The notes beneath the pieces are model-generated. The model saw nothing but the letters and a program-made list of their open reading frames with translations, was not told where the DNA came from and searched no databases. A stretch of 40,077 nucleotides of DNA, taken from the NCBI GenBank assembly GCA_016845145.1, contig JAERTE010000023.1, positions 1 to 40,077 of the forward strand. The letters run 5' to 3'. Shown here in pieces: positions 17,781 through 26,111 of the stretch. The DNA is from Rhodospirillaceae bacterium. GTDB lineage: Bacteria > Pseudomonadota > Alphaproteobacteria > Rhodospirillales > Casp-alpha2. The position numbers were made by a program, and so were the translations under genes. Every line of letters begins with the position of its first letter. Position 1 is the stretch's first letter.

Positions 17781-19211
17781 TCACGCGGCAAGGTGCGCCG
17801 CCGGCTGAGCCATCATTTTCATCAAATCGTGGATATCGGCGCGCGCCGTCAAATCGTTCACTCCGTCGTACAATCGGCGGGTAACGTCTTCGCCCAATAT
17901 CGGCACACAGCAGTCCTCGAATTTACGCCAGCGGTCCTCATCTGTGAACGGATCGCCGAGCGTGCCGCGTGGCGTTGTCCGCGAAATGCTCAACACCTCA
18001 CCAGATTTCAGCGTCACCTTCAGTTCGTGCGGATATTCGCCGTCTGGGTTGAGCTCGGCTTCCGGTGGCGTGGCGCTCATGGTGGTCAGCGGCATCAGCG
18101 CGCGGACTTGCGGGCGCTGGACGGCTTCGGGCGTAAAGTCACGCAGGCTCAGAAATCCGCTGTCGAGCGCCACGGCCATGCAATATTGCATGGAAAACCG
18201 TGCTTCCATCTCGTCTTGCGGATTGTCAAAGCAGAGATTGAGAATGTTGGTGGAGTTGACCCGCGTGTGCATGCTTTCCACATCTTCGGGCTTGAGGCCA
18301 TGACGGGCTCTCAGATCAATCAGGTTGTCTACGCTTTTGTGGGTGGAGCCACAGCACGGATGACACTTGGGCGCCAGACCGACCGCTTCAATGACATGGG
18401 TTCCAGCGCCTTGGGAGTCACCGAGCGGAAATCGCTCGAAATCCCAGCCCGGCGGCGCCTCGCCACCGAACAGATTGAGGAAACCGTAGTTATTCTCCAG
18501 CACTTCGGCCCGACCGGTAACGCCGTCGCGGGCAAAACTGGCAGCGACAATGCCATTTTGCGCCGCCATGCCGGCCTGCATAGGTTTGGCGTGAGATCCG
18601 AATTGACCTTTCAACCCGGCTGCCATGCTGACGCCGAGGCTCATGGCGTGAGTCATACGCGCCGCGTCCAAGCCCAACAACCTCCCGCAAGCCGCCGCCG
18701 TGCCGATACAACCGACCGTCGCGGTCGCATGCCATCCCTTGAGGTAGTGCGAACGGTTGACGCCACGCCCGAGCGCCGCGTGACACTCCAATCCCACCAA
18801 ATAGGCGTCGACGATTTCAGCGCCCGAGGCACCAATTTCTTCACCAAGCGCCAGCAACGCCGGCACCAGTACTGCTGATGCATGGGTTAGAGCGGCCAAA
18901 AAATTGTCGTCAAAGTCTTGCGCATGCGCCGCAGCTCCGTTGGCGTAAGCCACGAACGGTGCCGACCCGGTTGTTCCACCGCCACCCACGAATGTCGCCG
19001 GGCCACCCGCAGCACACCAGGCGGATGTTGTTTTCAAGACACCACGCGCGGCCTCATCGCCGGCCCCGGAAACCATGCAAGCCACGGTATCAGAAATGGC
19101 GTGCAGGGCAGGGCCGATACAACTCTCCGGCCAATGGGAAGGGGCATCCGCAGCCCAATGAGCAATGATTTCCAATGAAGTGTGGGAAGACGCCACGCGC
19201 TGGCCCTCCAT
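17781..19211 (-). CDS. MmgE/PrpD family protein
   Basis: This protein of about 476 aa belongs to the 2-methylcitrate dehydratase (PrpD)/MmgE fold. Recognisable segments are AISDTVACMVSGAG, FVAYANGAAAHAQDFDD, SGAEIVDAYLVGLECHAALG, GWHATATVGCIGTAAACGRL and KCHPCCGSTHKSVDNLI. Family members dehydrate or isomerise tricarboxylic or related acids, but many in catabolic clusters have unknown substrates. The ATG at 19211 is preferred because AGGA lies just upstream and the product starts near the usual family N-terminus. In-frame ATGs at 19238 and 19304 lack a convincing site. It is the first gene of the minus-strand operon and is divergent from the LysR regulator. Confidence 0.88.
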   Translation of the reverse strand: MEGQRVASSHTSLEIIAHWAADAPSHWPESCIGPALHAISDTVACMVSGAGDEAARGVLKTTSAWCAAGGPATFVGGGGTTGSAPFVAYANGAAAHAQDFDDNFLAALTHASAVLVPALLALGEEIGASGAEIVDAYLVGLECHAALGRGVNRSHYLKGWHATATVGCIGTAAACGRLLGLDAARMTHAMSLGVSMAAGLKGQFGSHAKPMQAGMAAQNGIVAASFARDGVTGRAEVLENNYGFLNLFGGEAPPGWDFERFPLGDSQGAGTHVIEAVGLAPKCHPCCGSTHKSVDNLIDLRARHGLKPEDVESMHTRVNSTNILNLCFDNPQDEMEARFSMQYCMAVALDSGFLSLRDFTPEAVQRPQVRALMPLTTMSATPPEAELNPDGEYPHELKVTLKSGEVLSISRTTPRGTLGDPFTDEDRWRKFEDCCVPILGEDVTRRLYDGVNDLTARADIHDLMKMMAQPAAHLAA

Positions 19212-19373
19212 TAATCCTGATGACGAAATGATCCGCATAAACTTTGCCCGACCCGGGCCATCGAGTCCAATGTTGTTCACGCAAGCATCATGCACGGGTT
19301 GCATTAAGGCGGTTTGCCAGCCACGCTAGCTTTGGATTGTCACGAAAATGATTAACTTGAGGCCTGCAATCGT

Positions 19374-20300
19374 ATGGAACTGGATTGGCTGGAAGATTTC
19401 ATCGTCCTTGCCCGGACCCGGCATTTCTCCCAATCGGCGCAAGAACGCAACGTAAGCCAACCAGCGTTCAGTCGCCGCATTCAGGCGTTGGAGAGATGGC
19501 TTGGCACAAACCTGATCAACAGAGGCACAACACCGATCACACTTACGGAGGAGGGGGAACGCTTCCGCGAAACCGCCATTGGCGTGCTGCGCGATATCTA
19601 TCGCGACCGAGACGCATTTCGCCGTGATCTCTCGAAAATGCACGCCGATGTTTGGATTTCCGGCTCAACATCGGTGCTGATTCATTTGGTGCCCGATTGG
19701 CTGGACGACATGTTCGCTAAAATCGGGCCGTTCAAGACCAATGTCGGCACCTATGGCTTCCACAATACCGGAAAGCCGTCGGACATGGTGCAACGGCTGC
19801 GACAGGGAGAAATAGACCTGACTTTCACCTATGCGCACCCTGACATGCCGTGGATATTGGACACCGGCAATTTTGATTGGAAAGTCGTCACCACGACGTC
19901 GTTCAAGCCCTATTCTCCGGTGAACCACGATGGCCAACCGTTGTTCTCGTTCCCTGGGACGGAAGCTAATCCTCTGCCCTGGCTTGCCTATGCCACGGAT
20001 TCCGTATTGGCCCGAGCCGAAGGGCTGGCTCTGCAACACGCCAACGATTCCGTACTGTTCTTTCAGATCGCTCACCAGAGCATGGGTGTTGACCTGTTGA
20101 AACGATTGGCGTTGAACCGCAAGGGGTTTGGCTGGTTTCCCGCATTTTCAATAAGAGAGGAGTTGGCGGATGGACGCTTGGTTCCGATCGGAACCGATGC
20201 CCATGTCATTGATTTGGAAATCCGTCTCTACCGGGCAAAAGGCCGCCACCAGCCGGTTGTCGAGAAAATATGGGGAGCCATCGAAAATCAAAGTCAGTGA
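19374..20300 (+). CDS. LysR-family transcriptional regulator
   Basis: This 308-aa protein has the LysR winged helix-turn-helix at residues 1-62 (LEDFIVLARTRHFSQSAQE, then SQPAFSRRIQALERWLG and LTEEGERF). A coinducer-binding domain follows from about 90 (DVWISGSTSVLIHLVPDWLD). It lies between a minus-strand catabolic operon, from which it is divergent, and a plus-strand peptide-importer operon starting 213 bp downstream. The position suggests it controls one or both. A T-N11-A palindrome typical of LysR sites begins at its own stop codon, at 20300-20314, ahead of the importer. The ligand is unknown, but an acylated amino acid or a downstream metabolite is plausible. Confidence 0.93.
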   Translation: MELDWLEDFIVLARTRHFSQSAQERNVSQPAFSRRIQALERWLGTNLINRGTTPITLTEEGERFRETAIGVLRDIYRDRDAFRRDLSKMHADVWISGSTSVLIHLVPDWLDDMFAKIGPFKTNVGTYGFHNTGKPSDMVQRLRQGEIDLTFTYAHPDMPWILDTGNFDWKVVTTTSFKPYSPVNHDGQPLFSFPGTEANPLPWLAYATDSVLARAEGLALQHANDSVLFFQIAHQSMGVDLLKRLALNRKGFGWFPAFSIREELADGRLVPIGTDAHVIDLEIRLYRAKGRHQPVVEKIWGAIENQSQ

Positions 20301-20314
20301 TGCAAATTTTGCAT
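20300..20314. promoter_or_regulatory. Candidate LysR-type operator (T-N11-A palindrome)
   Basis: ATGCAAATTTTGCAT is a perfect dyad with 7-bp arms around one central base. It contains the T-N11-A pattern of LysR boxes and lies 200 bp upstream of the binding-protein start. TTGACC (20335-20340) and TTGACA (20355-20360) follow as possible -35 elements, without a clear matching -10. Binding by the adjacent LysR protein is an inference. Confidence 0.4.
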
Positions 20315-20513
20315 AATCAATGTGAAAACGGTATTTGACCCATAAGCCTGCTTATTGACAAGCTATCCTCCGCGGGAGGGTTCGATCAGTGGCAACAGCT
20401 TTATTAGAACGATTTTTGTTGCCGGGTCGCGCCGGTTCATGCACGATTTCATCCAATGGGCCAGAAAATCTTTGAAATCTGGTTCAACACAGTTCCATGG
20501 GAGGAATATTCAA

Positions 20514-22100
20514 ATGCACATGAGAAAAACCTTTACGCTCGCCGTATCTGCGGCAGCATTGATGTTGGCGTCGGGCGTGCAAGCTCAAACGCTGACCATT
20601 GGGCTCGGCACGGAGCCGACCTCCATCGACCCGCACTTCCACAACCTGGGCCCCAACAACCAGATCGCGCAGCACTTTTTCTCGCGCCTGATCGAGCAAG
20701 ACCACAAGCAGAACCTGTCCCCGGGTCTGGCGGAATCCTGGAAACCGCTGAATGACCTGACATGGGAATTCAAGCTGCGTAAGGGCGTGAAATTTCATGA
20801 TGGTTCAGCATTCGACGCTGACGATGTGATCTTTTCCATGCATCGCGCCGGCAATCACCCGAATGCACGTTCCAGCTTCGGTCTCTACACCAAAGGCAAG
20901 ACTGTCAAAAAGATCGACAGCCACACCATTCACATCTCCACGGAAAAGCCCTATCCGTTGATGGCCGTCGATGTATCGAACGTCCACATTGTTTCCGCGA
21001 ACGAGAAAGACAAGTGGGAAGGCGAGTACAACAACGGCAACTCCGCTCACGGCACAGGCCCCTACAAGGTGGTCAAGTGGGTCAAGGGCGAAGTGCTTGA
21101 GATGGCACGCAACGACAGCTACTTCGGCAAAAAGCCGCATTGGGCCAAGATCCTCATCAAGCCGATCAAATCCGCACCTTCACGTCTAGCTGCCTTGTTG
21201 GCCGGAGACGTGGACTTCATCGATCAGGTGCCGACGGTCGATATCGCGCGCCTCAAGAAAGAACCCAAAGTTCAGCTGAGCCAGGGTGTTTCCAACCGCG
21301 TGATTTACTTGCACCTGGACCAGTACCGCGACAATCCGCAGTACGTCAAAACCCACGACGGCAAGCCGGTAACCAAAAACCCCATGAAAGACGTGCGCGT
21401 GCGTAAAGCACTTTCAATGGCGATCAATCGCGATGCCATTGTCGAGCGTGTCATGGAAGGTGTCGCCATTCCGGCCGGTCAGTTGTTGCCCGATGGTTTC
21501 TTCGGTCGCTCAAGCAAGCTAAAAGTCGAAAAATACGACCCAGCCGGCGCCAAGAAACTGCTGGCCGAAGCGGGTTATCCGAACGGCTTCCAGGTCACGT
21601 TGCACGGTCCCAACAACCGCTACATCAACGACGCCAAAATCGTTGAGGCGATTGCCCAGATGCTGACCCGCATCGGTGTCAAAACCACACCCGACACCAT
21701 GCCGAAAAGCGTTTTCTTCAAGCGCGGCAAAAACCGTGGCCCCGAAAAACCCCAGGAATTTAACTTCCTTTTGGTCGGCTGGGGTTCCGGCACGGGTGAG
21801 CCTTCGTCACCGTTGCGCTCGCTGTTGGGCACCTACAACAAGCCCAAGGGCTGGGGATCGTCCAACCGCGGTCTGCACTCCAACGCGATGATGGACAAAA
21901 TATTGGATGAAGCACTGGCGACTGTCGACGACGCCAAACGTGCGGCTTTGCTCGCCAAAGCCACCGAAATCGGTGTTGGCGAAGATCAGGGCATCATCCC
22001 GCTGCATTACCAGGTCAACACCTGGGCCGCGAAAAAGGGTCTGACTTATAAGGCTCGCACGGATGAGCGGACCGTCGCCTACGACGTTACGCCGAACTAA
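20514..22100 (+). CDS. ABC transporter substrate-binding protein, peptide/opine family (SBP_bac_5)
   Basis: This 528-aa periplasmic receptor has a signal peptide (MRKTFTLAVSAAALMLASG, cleavage near VQA|Q). Family 5 features follow: TLTIGLGTEPTSIDPHFHN, LAESWKPLNDLTWEFKLRKG with VKFHDGS, GTGPYKVVKWVKGE, KDVRVRKALSMAINRDAIVE, and AKKLLAEAGYPNGF. These proteins deliver di- or oligopeptides, opines or similar compounds to a Dpp/Opp-type importer. The ATG at 20514 is chosen because GGGAGGA lies 8 bp upstream and the signal peptide then starts correctly; the open frame extends to 20355 but lacks such a site. It is the first gene of the importer operon, separated from the permeases by an intercistronic hairpin. 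Confidence 0.94.
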   Translation: MHMRKTFTLAVSAAALMLASGVQAQTLTIGLGTEPTSIDPHFHNLGPNNQIAQHFFSRLIEQDHKQNLSPGLAESWKPLNDLTWEFKLRKGVKFHDGSAFDADDVIFSMHRAGNHPNARSSFGLYTKGKTVKKIDSHTIHISTEKPYPLMAVDVSNVHIVSANEKDKWEGEYNNGNSAHGTGPYKVVKWVKGEVLEMARNDSYFGKKPHWAKILIKPIKSAPSRLAALLAGDVDFIDQVPTVDIARLKKEPKVQLSQGVSNRVIYLHLDQYRDNPQYVKTHDGKPVTKNPMKDVRVRKALSMAINRDAIVERVMEGVAIPAGQLLPDGFFGRSSKLKVEKYDPAGAKKLLAEAGYPNGFQVTLHGPNNRYINDAKIVEAIAQMLTRIGVKTTPDTMPKSVFFKRGKNRGPEKPQEFNFLLVGWGSGTGEPSSPLRSLLGTYNKPKGWGSSNRGLHSNAMMDKILDEALATVDDAKRAALLAKATEIGVGEDQGIIPLHYQVNTWAAKKGLTYKARTDERTVAYDVTPN

Positions 22101-22117
22101 GTCCGTACCAATGTCAG

Positions 22118-22165
22118 CCGGGCGGTGCAGTATCGCTGCGCCGCCCGGGTGCACTTCTTTCTTTT
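22118..22165 (+). terminator. Hairpin plus T-rich tract between binding-protein and permease genes
   Basis: CCGGGCGG (22118-22125) pairs with CCGCCCGG (22141-22148), and the inner GCAG pairs with CTGC around a 5-base loop. A T-rich run (CTTCTTTCTTTT) ends 22165. Such partial terminators or mRNA-stabilising hairpins after the receptor gene commonly raise receptor expression over the permeases. Confidence 0.6.
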
Positions 22166-22182
22166 AGGGCTCGGTTACAGCC

Positions 22183-23160
22183 ATGACCGTATTCATTATC
22201 CGCCGCCTGATGCAGAGCGTGCTCGTCGTGTTCGTCATGTCGTTCCTGGTGTTCAGCGGCGTCAATCTGGTCGGTGACCCCGTTGAGATGATGGTCAACG
22301 ATGAGGCCGATCAGGCTGAACGCGAACGCGTCATCAAGGCCATGGGCCTGGATAAACCGTGGTACGTCCAATACGGCCTGTTTGTCAGCAAGGCCGTACA
22401 GGGTGAATTAGGCAAATCCTTCACCTACGGCGAGGAATCGCTGGGTATCATCGTGCAACGCATGCCGGCCACGTTTGAGTTGGCCCTGGCGGCGCTGTTG
22501 ATGGCGATCATCATTGGTATCCCCTTCGGCGTGTTTGCCGGGCTCAGACCCGAGGCGCGAACGTCCAGGGTGATAATGGCGGGGTCCATACTCGGATTCT
22601 CTCTACCGACCTTCTGGGTTGGGCTGATGTTTATTATGGTGTTTGCCGTGATGCTGGGTTGGCTGCCCAGCACGGGACGCGGAGATACCGTGGATGTTGC
22701 GGGTATTCCCGTCAGCTTCCTGACCATGGATGGCCTGTCACATCTGTTTCTACCCGCGCTCAATTTGGCGTTATTCAAGATTTCACTGGTCATACGTCTG
22801 GCCCGCGCCGGCACCCGCGAAGTGGTGCACCAAGATTACATCAAATTCGCCCGCGCCAAGGGCTTGAGCACGAAACGCGTGATTTTCGTACATCTCATGA
22901 AAAATATCATGATCCCGGTGGTCACCGTACTCGGCCTGGAATTTGGCGGCTTGATCGCATTTTCCGTGGTTACGGAGACCGTGTTCGCCTGGCCCGGCAT
23001 GGGCAAGCTGATCATTGATTCCATTCAAGGCCTGGACCGGCCGGTAATCGTCGCCTACCTGATGATTATCGTTCTGGTCTTTGTCATCATCAACCTGGTG
23101 GTCGATGTGTTGTATTCGATCCTCGATCCCCGGGTACGGTTGCAGGACGTCAAGGCATGA
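22183..23160 (+). CDS. Peptide-type ABC transporter permease (DppB-like)
   Basis: This 325-aa inner-membrane permease matches the DppB/OppB/GsiC group. It has the N-terminal helix IIRRLMQSVLVVFVMSFLVF, a periplasmic segment with GLDKPWYVQYGLFVSKAVQGELGKS, then the helices of the core domain. The EAA-loop region contains RAGTREVVHQDYIKFARAKGLS, which contacts the ATPases, and VVTETVFAWPGMGKLI follows. Length is typical. It starts 82 bp after the binding-protein gene, beyond the hairpin, with a weak ribosome binding site. Its stop overlaps the next permease start (ATGA). It pairs with the DppC-like subunit to form the translocation channel. Confidence 0.94.
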   Translation: MTVFIIRRLMQSVLVVFVMSFLVFSGVNLVGDPVEMMVNDEADQAERERVIKAMGLDKPWYVQYGLFVSKAVQGELGKSFTYGEESLGIIVQRMPATFELALAALLMAIIIGIPFGVFAGLRPEARTSRVIMAGSILGFSLPTFWVGLMFIMVFAVMLGWLPSTGRGDTVDVAGIPVSFLTMDGLSHLFLPALNLALFKISLVIRLARAGTREVVHQDYIKFARAKGLSTKRVIFVHLMKNIMIPVVTVLGLEFGGLIAFSVVTETVFAWPGMGKLIIDSIQGLDRPVIVAYLMIIVLVFVIINLVVDVLYSILDPRVRLQDVKA

Positions 23161-24095
23161 GCACCACCGCTGAACAGACAAATCCGGAAACGGTGGAAGC
23201 TGCGCCCGAAAACGGAAACGCCGTCGAGACGCCGTTTCAGCGTTTCGTTGCCGGCTTCTTCGCCAGCAAGGTCGCCATAGGGGCGTTCATCGTTTTATCC
23301 GTATTGGTTTTCATTGCGCTTTTCGCGCCCCTCATCTCACCCACAAATCCCTATGATTTGGCGACGGTGAGTGTGCTGGATTCCAAGTTACCACCGGGCG
23401 CCGAGAGCATGGACGGCGTGAAGTTCCTGCTCGGCACTGACGGTGCGGGCCGCGATTTGGTCAGCGCCATGATCTATGGGCTTCGGATATCGCTAAGCGT
23501 TGGCGTGATGAGCGGTTTGGTCGCCATGATCATCGGTGCTGCCGTTGGCCTCGTGGCTGCCTATTTCGGCGGACGCACGGAAAACATCATTATGCGCATC
23601 GTCGACATTCAGCTGTCGTTCCCGGCGATTTTGGTGGCGCTGATCTTGCTGGCGGTGCTGGGGAAAGGTGTCGATAAGATCATTATTGCGCTGATTATCG
23701 TGCAATGGGCCTATTATGCGCGCACCGTGCGCGGCTCGGCCCTGGTCGAGCGCAATAAGGAGTATATCGAGGCTGCGACATGCCTGGCCATCGGCCACCG
23801 GCGCATTTTATTCCGACACTTGCTGCCCAATTGTCTGCCGCCCTTGATTGTTGTCGGCACGTTGCAGACAGCGCACGCCATCTCGCTGGAAGCAACGTTG
23901 AGTTTTCTGGGCGTTGGTCTGCCGGTGAGCGAACCATCGCTGGGTCTTTTGATCTCCAATGGCTTCGACTACATGCTGAGCGGCAAGTACTGGATCAGTT
24001 TCTTCCCCGGCGTGGCGTTGTTGATCACCATCATCTCCATCAATCTGGTGGGCGATCAGTTGCGTGATGTGCTGAACCCCAGGTTGGAACGGTGA
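23157..24095 (+). CDS. Peptide-type ABC transporter permease (DppC-like)
   Basis: This 312-aa permease matches DppC/OppC. It has a soluble N-terminus (about 40 residues), a first helix (KVAIGAFIVLSVLVFIALFA), and the family segment LAPLISPTNPYDL-like followed by LLGTDGAGRDLVSAMIYGLR. The EAA loop reads VRGSALVERNKEYIEAATCL with HRRILFRHLLPN next to it, and the C-terminal GLLISNGFDYMLSGKYWISFFPG follows. The start overlaps the DppB-like stop. Its 3' end lies in a 14-bp near-perfect tandem repeat that also carries the start of the next gene. Confidence 0.94.
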   Translation: MSTTAEQTNPETVEAAPENGNAVETPFQRFVAGFFASKVAIGAFIVLSVLVFIALFAPLISPTNPYDLATVSVLDSKLPPGAESMDGVKFLLGTDGAGRDLVSAMIYGLRISLSVGVMSGLVAMIIGAAVGLVAAYFGGRTENIIMRIVDIQLSFPAILVALILLAVLGKGVDKIIIALIIVQWAYYARTVRGSALVERNKEYIEAATCLAIGHRRILFRHLLPNCLPPLIVVGTLQTAHAISLEATLSFLGVGLPVSEPSLGLLISNGFDYMLSGKYWISFFPGVALLITIISINLVGDQLRDVLNPRLER

Positions 24096-24108
24096 GGTTG
24101 GAACGATG
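24081..24108 (+). repeat. 14-bp tandem duplication at a gene junction
   Basis: AGGTTGGAACGGTG (24081-24094) is followed directly by AGGTTGGAACGATG (24095-24108). The first copy holds the permease stop and the second holds the ATG of the ATPase gene. The duplication appears to have opened a former ATGA overlap into a 10-bp gap. Confidence 0.75.
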
Positions 24109-25119
24109 AGCGGTGATACACCGACGCTGTCGGTCCAAGATCTGGAAACGCATTTTTTCACGCGCCAAGGTGTTGCCAAGGCCGTCGACAACGTCTCGTT
24201 CGATGTCGGCAAGGGCGAGATCATGGGATTGGTGGGCGAGTCCGGGTCAGGTAAATCGGTCACCGGGTTTTCCATTATCGGTCTGGTCGATCCGCCGGGT
24301 GAGGTTGTTGGCGGCAAGGTTATGTTCAATGGCAGCGACTTGGTCGGTCTGCCGGAAGAGCAAATGCAGCAGCTCCGCGGCAACCGCATTGCGATGATTT
24401 TTCAAGATCCGATGATGACGCTCAATCCGGTGCTGCGCATCGATACGCAAATGATCGAGACTTTGGTCACGCACGACAAATCCATCAGCAAAGACGAAGC
24501 CCGTCAGCGCTCCCGAGACGCACTGGGGCAGGTGGGTATCCCGTCACCGGACGAGCGCTTGAAAGCTTATCCGCATCAGTTCTCTGGCGGCATGCGCCAG
24601 CGCGTCGCCATCGCCATTGCGCTTTTGAACAAGCCCGATCTGATTATCGCCGACGAACCGACGACGGCATTGGATGTGACGATCCAGGGGCAGATTTTGT
24701 TTGAAGCGCAAAAGCTCTGCCGCGAAACCGGCACGGCGCTGATTTGGATCACGCACGACTTGGCAGTTGTCGCCGGATTGGCTGACAAGATTTGCGTTAT
24801 GTATGCAGGCCGCATTGTCGAGCAAGGTGCCATTGATGACGTGCTCGATCACGCCGTCCATCCATATACAGTTGGATTGTTGGGCTCGGTGCCCGGACAC
24901 AACACGCGCGGCCACCGGCTTTATCAGATACCAGGCATGACGCCGTCGCTGTTAAATCTGCCCAAGGGCTGTGCATTTCAGGCTCGTTGTCCGAAGGCCG
25001 ACGGCACCTGCGAGGCCGAACCCGGCATCGATGAGCCTGTACCAGGCCGTCAGGTGCGCTGCTTCCATCCGCAAATGGAAGCTGCTGCCACGGGCGGGCA
25101 GGAGGGAACGCCGTCATGA
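24106..25119 (+). CDS. Peptide-type ABC transporter ATP-binding protein (DppD-like)
   Basis: This 337-aa ATPase of the Dpp/Opp importer contains Walker A GESGSGKS, Q-loop MIFQDPMMTLNP, signature FSGGMRQRVAIAIAL, Walker B LIIADEPTTALD and H-loop WITHDLAVV. The C-terminal oligopeptide-transporter extension has Cys residues in GCAFQARCPKADGTCEAEP. In DppD homologues this kind of extension binds an iron-sulfur cluster (family knowledge). All catalytic residues are intact. GAGG about 9 bp upstream supports the ATG. Its stop overlaps the DppF-like start (ATGA). Confidence 0.95.
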   Translation: MSGDTPTLSVQDLETHFFTRQGVAKAVDNVSFDVGKGEIMGLVGESGSGKSVTGFSIIGLVDPPGEVVGGKVMFNGSDLVGLPEEQMQQLRGNRIAMIFQDPMMTLNPVLRIDTQMIETLVTHDKSISKDEARQRSRDALGQVGIPSPDERLKAYPHQFSGGMRQRVAIAIALLNKPDLIIADEPTTALDVTIQGQILFEAQKLCRETGTALIWITHDLAVVAGLADKICVMYAGRIVEQGAIDDVLDHAVHPYTVGLLGSVPGHNTRGHRLYQIPGMTPSLLNLPKGCAFQARCPKADGTCEAEPGIDEPVPGRQVRCFHPQMEAAATGGQEGTPS

Positions 25120-26111
25120 CCGCCATGCTGGAAATGAAGGGCATCTCCAAGCGTTTCGTCAAACATTTGGATTTGGCTGGCAAGATTGCGCAAAAATTGG
25201 GTTCCAACATCCGCGAGGAAGTGGTGCATGCCGTCGATGGCGTGAATCTAACGATTACCAAAGGCGAAGTGCTTGGACTGGTTGGGGAATCAGGCTGCGG
25301 CAAATCGACGCTGGGACGTATGGTTGCCGGCATCCTTGAGCCGTCCGAAGGGGAAATCCACTACAAGGGCAGCCACGTTTCCGCCATGGAAAAGCAGGAA
25401 GGCAAGGAAACAGCGCTTGCCATCCAAATGATCTTCCAAGACCCCTTTGCCTCGCTCAATCCGCGTATGCGGGTCGAAGACATCATCGGTGAAGCCCCGG
25501 TGTTGCACGGCATCGTCAAAGCATCTGAAAAGCCTGCTTACGTGCGCGAAGTGATGGAGCGCGTCGGTCTCGATCCCGAATACGCGCGCCGTTATCCGCA
25601 TCAGTTCTCCGGCGGACAACGCCAGCGATTAGGCATTGCCCGCGCCTTGGCGGTGAACCCGGATTTCCTGGTGTGCGACGAGGCGATTGCCGCCTTGGAC
25701 GTCTCCATCCAGGCCCAGGTCATCAACCTGTTCATGGATCTGCGCAAAGACCTGGATTTGACGTATCTGTTTATCAGCCATGATCTGTCGGTCGTTGAGC
25801 ACATCTCCGACAGGGTGGTGATCATGTATCTGGGCCGCGTGGTCGAGACGGCGGCGACGGATGAATTGTTCGAAGCGCCCAATCATCCCTATACCCAGGC
25901 GCTGCTGAACGAGGTGCCGCGCGTCGAGAGCCGAGGCATCGATTATCAGCCGGTTTCCGGTGAAATTCCATCACCCTTGGATCCGCCGCCGGGCTGCCAT
26001 TTCCATCCGCGCTGTCCGCACGCGACAGACCGGTGCAGGGCGGAAATCCCGGTGTTGCGGGAAATAGCACCGGGCCGTACAGCGGCATGCCACCTGAATG
26101 ATCAATCCTAG
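25116..26111 (+). CDS. Peptide-type ABC transporter ATP-binding protein (DppF-like)
   Basis: This 331-aa second ATPase has Walker A GESGCGKST, Q-loop MIFQDPFASLNP, signature FSGGQRQRLGIARAL, Walker B FLVCDEAIAALD (the usual DEPVSALD is changed to DEAIAALD but keeps the catalytic Glu), H-loop FISHDLSVV, and the C-terminal PPGCHFHPRCPHATDRC extension. It forms the ATPase heterodimer with the DppD-like subunit. It starts by ATGA overlap with dppD and overlaps the following amidohydrolase by 14 bp, so transporter and enzymes are one translational unit. Confidence 0.95.
   Translation: MTAMLEMKGISKRFVKHLDLAGKIAQKLGSNIREEVVHAVDGVNLTITKGEVLGLVGESGCGKSTLGRMVAGILEPSEGEIHYKGSHVSAMEKQEGKETALAIQMIFQDPFASLNPRMRVEDIIGEAPVLHGIVKASEKPAYVREVMERVGLDPEYARRYPHQFSGGQRQRLGIARALAVNPDFLVCDEAIAALDVSIQAQVINLFMDLRKDLDLTYLFISHDLSVVEHISDRVVIMYLGRVVETAATDELFEAPNHPYTQALLNEVPRVESRGIDYQPVSGEIPSPLDPPPGCHFHPRCPHATDRCRAEIPVLREIAPGRTAACHLNDQS

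Noticed and set aside
17760..18878. 372-aa plus-strand ORF opposite the MmgE/PrpD gene
   Set aside because: It is antisense to a recognisable enzyme over its whole length and has no motif; it arises from GC-rich codon bias.
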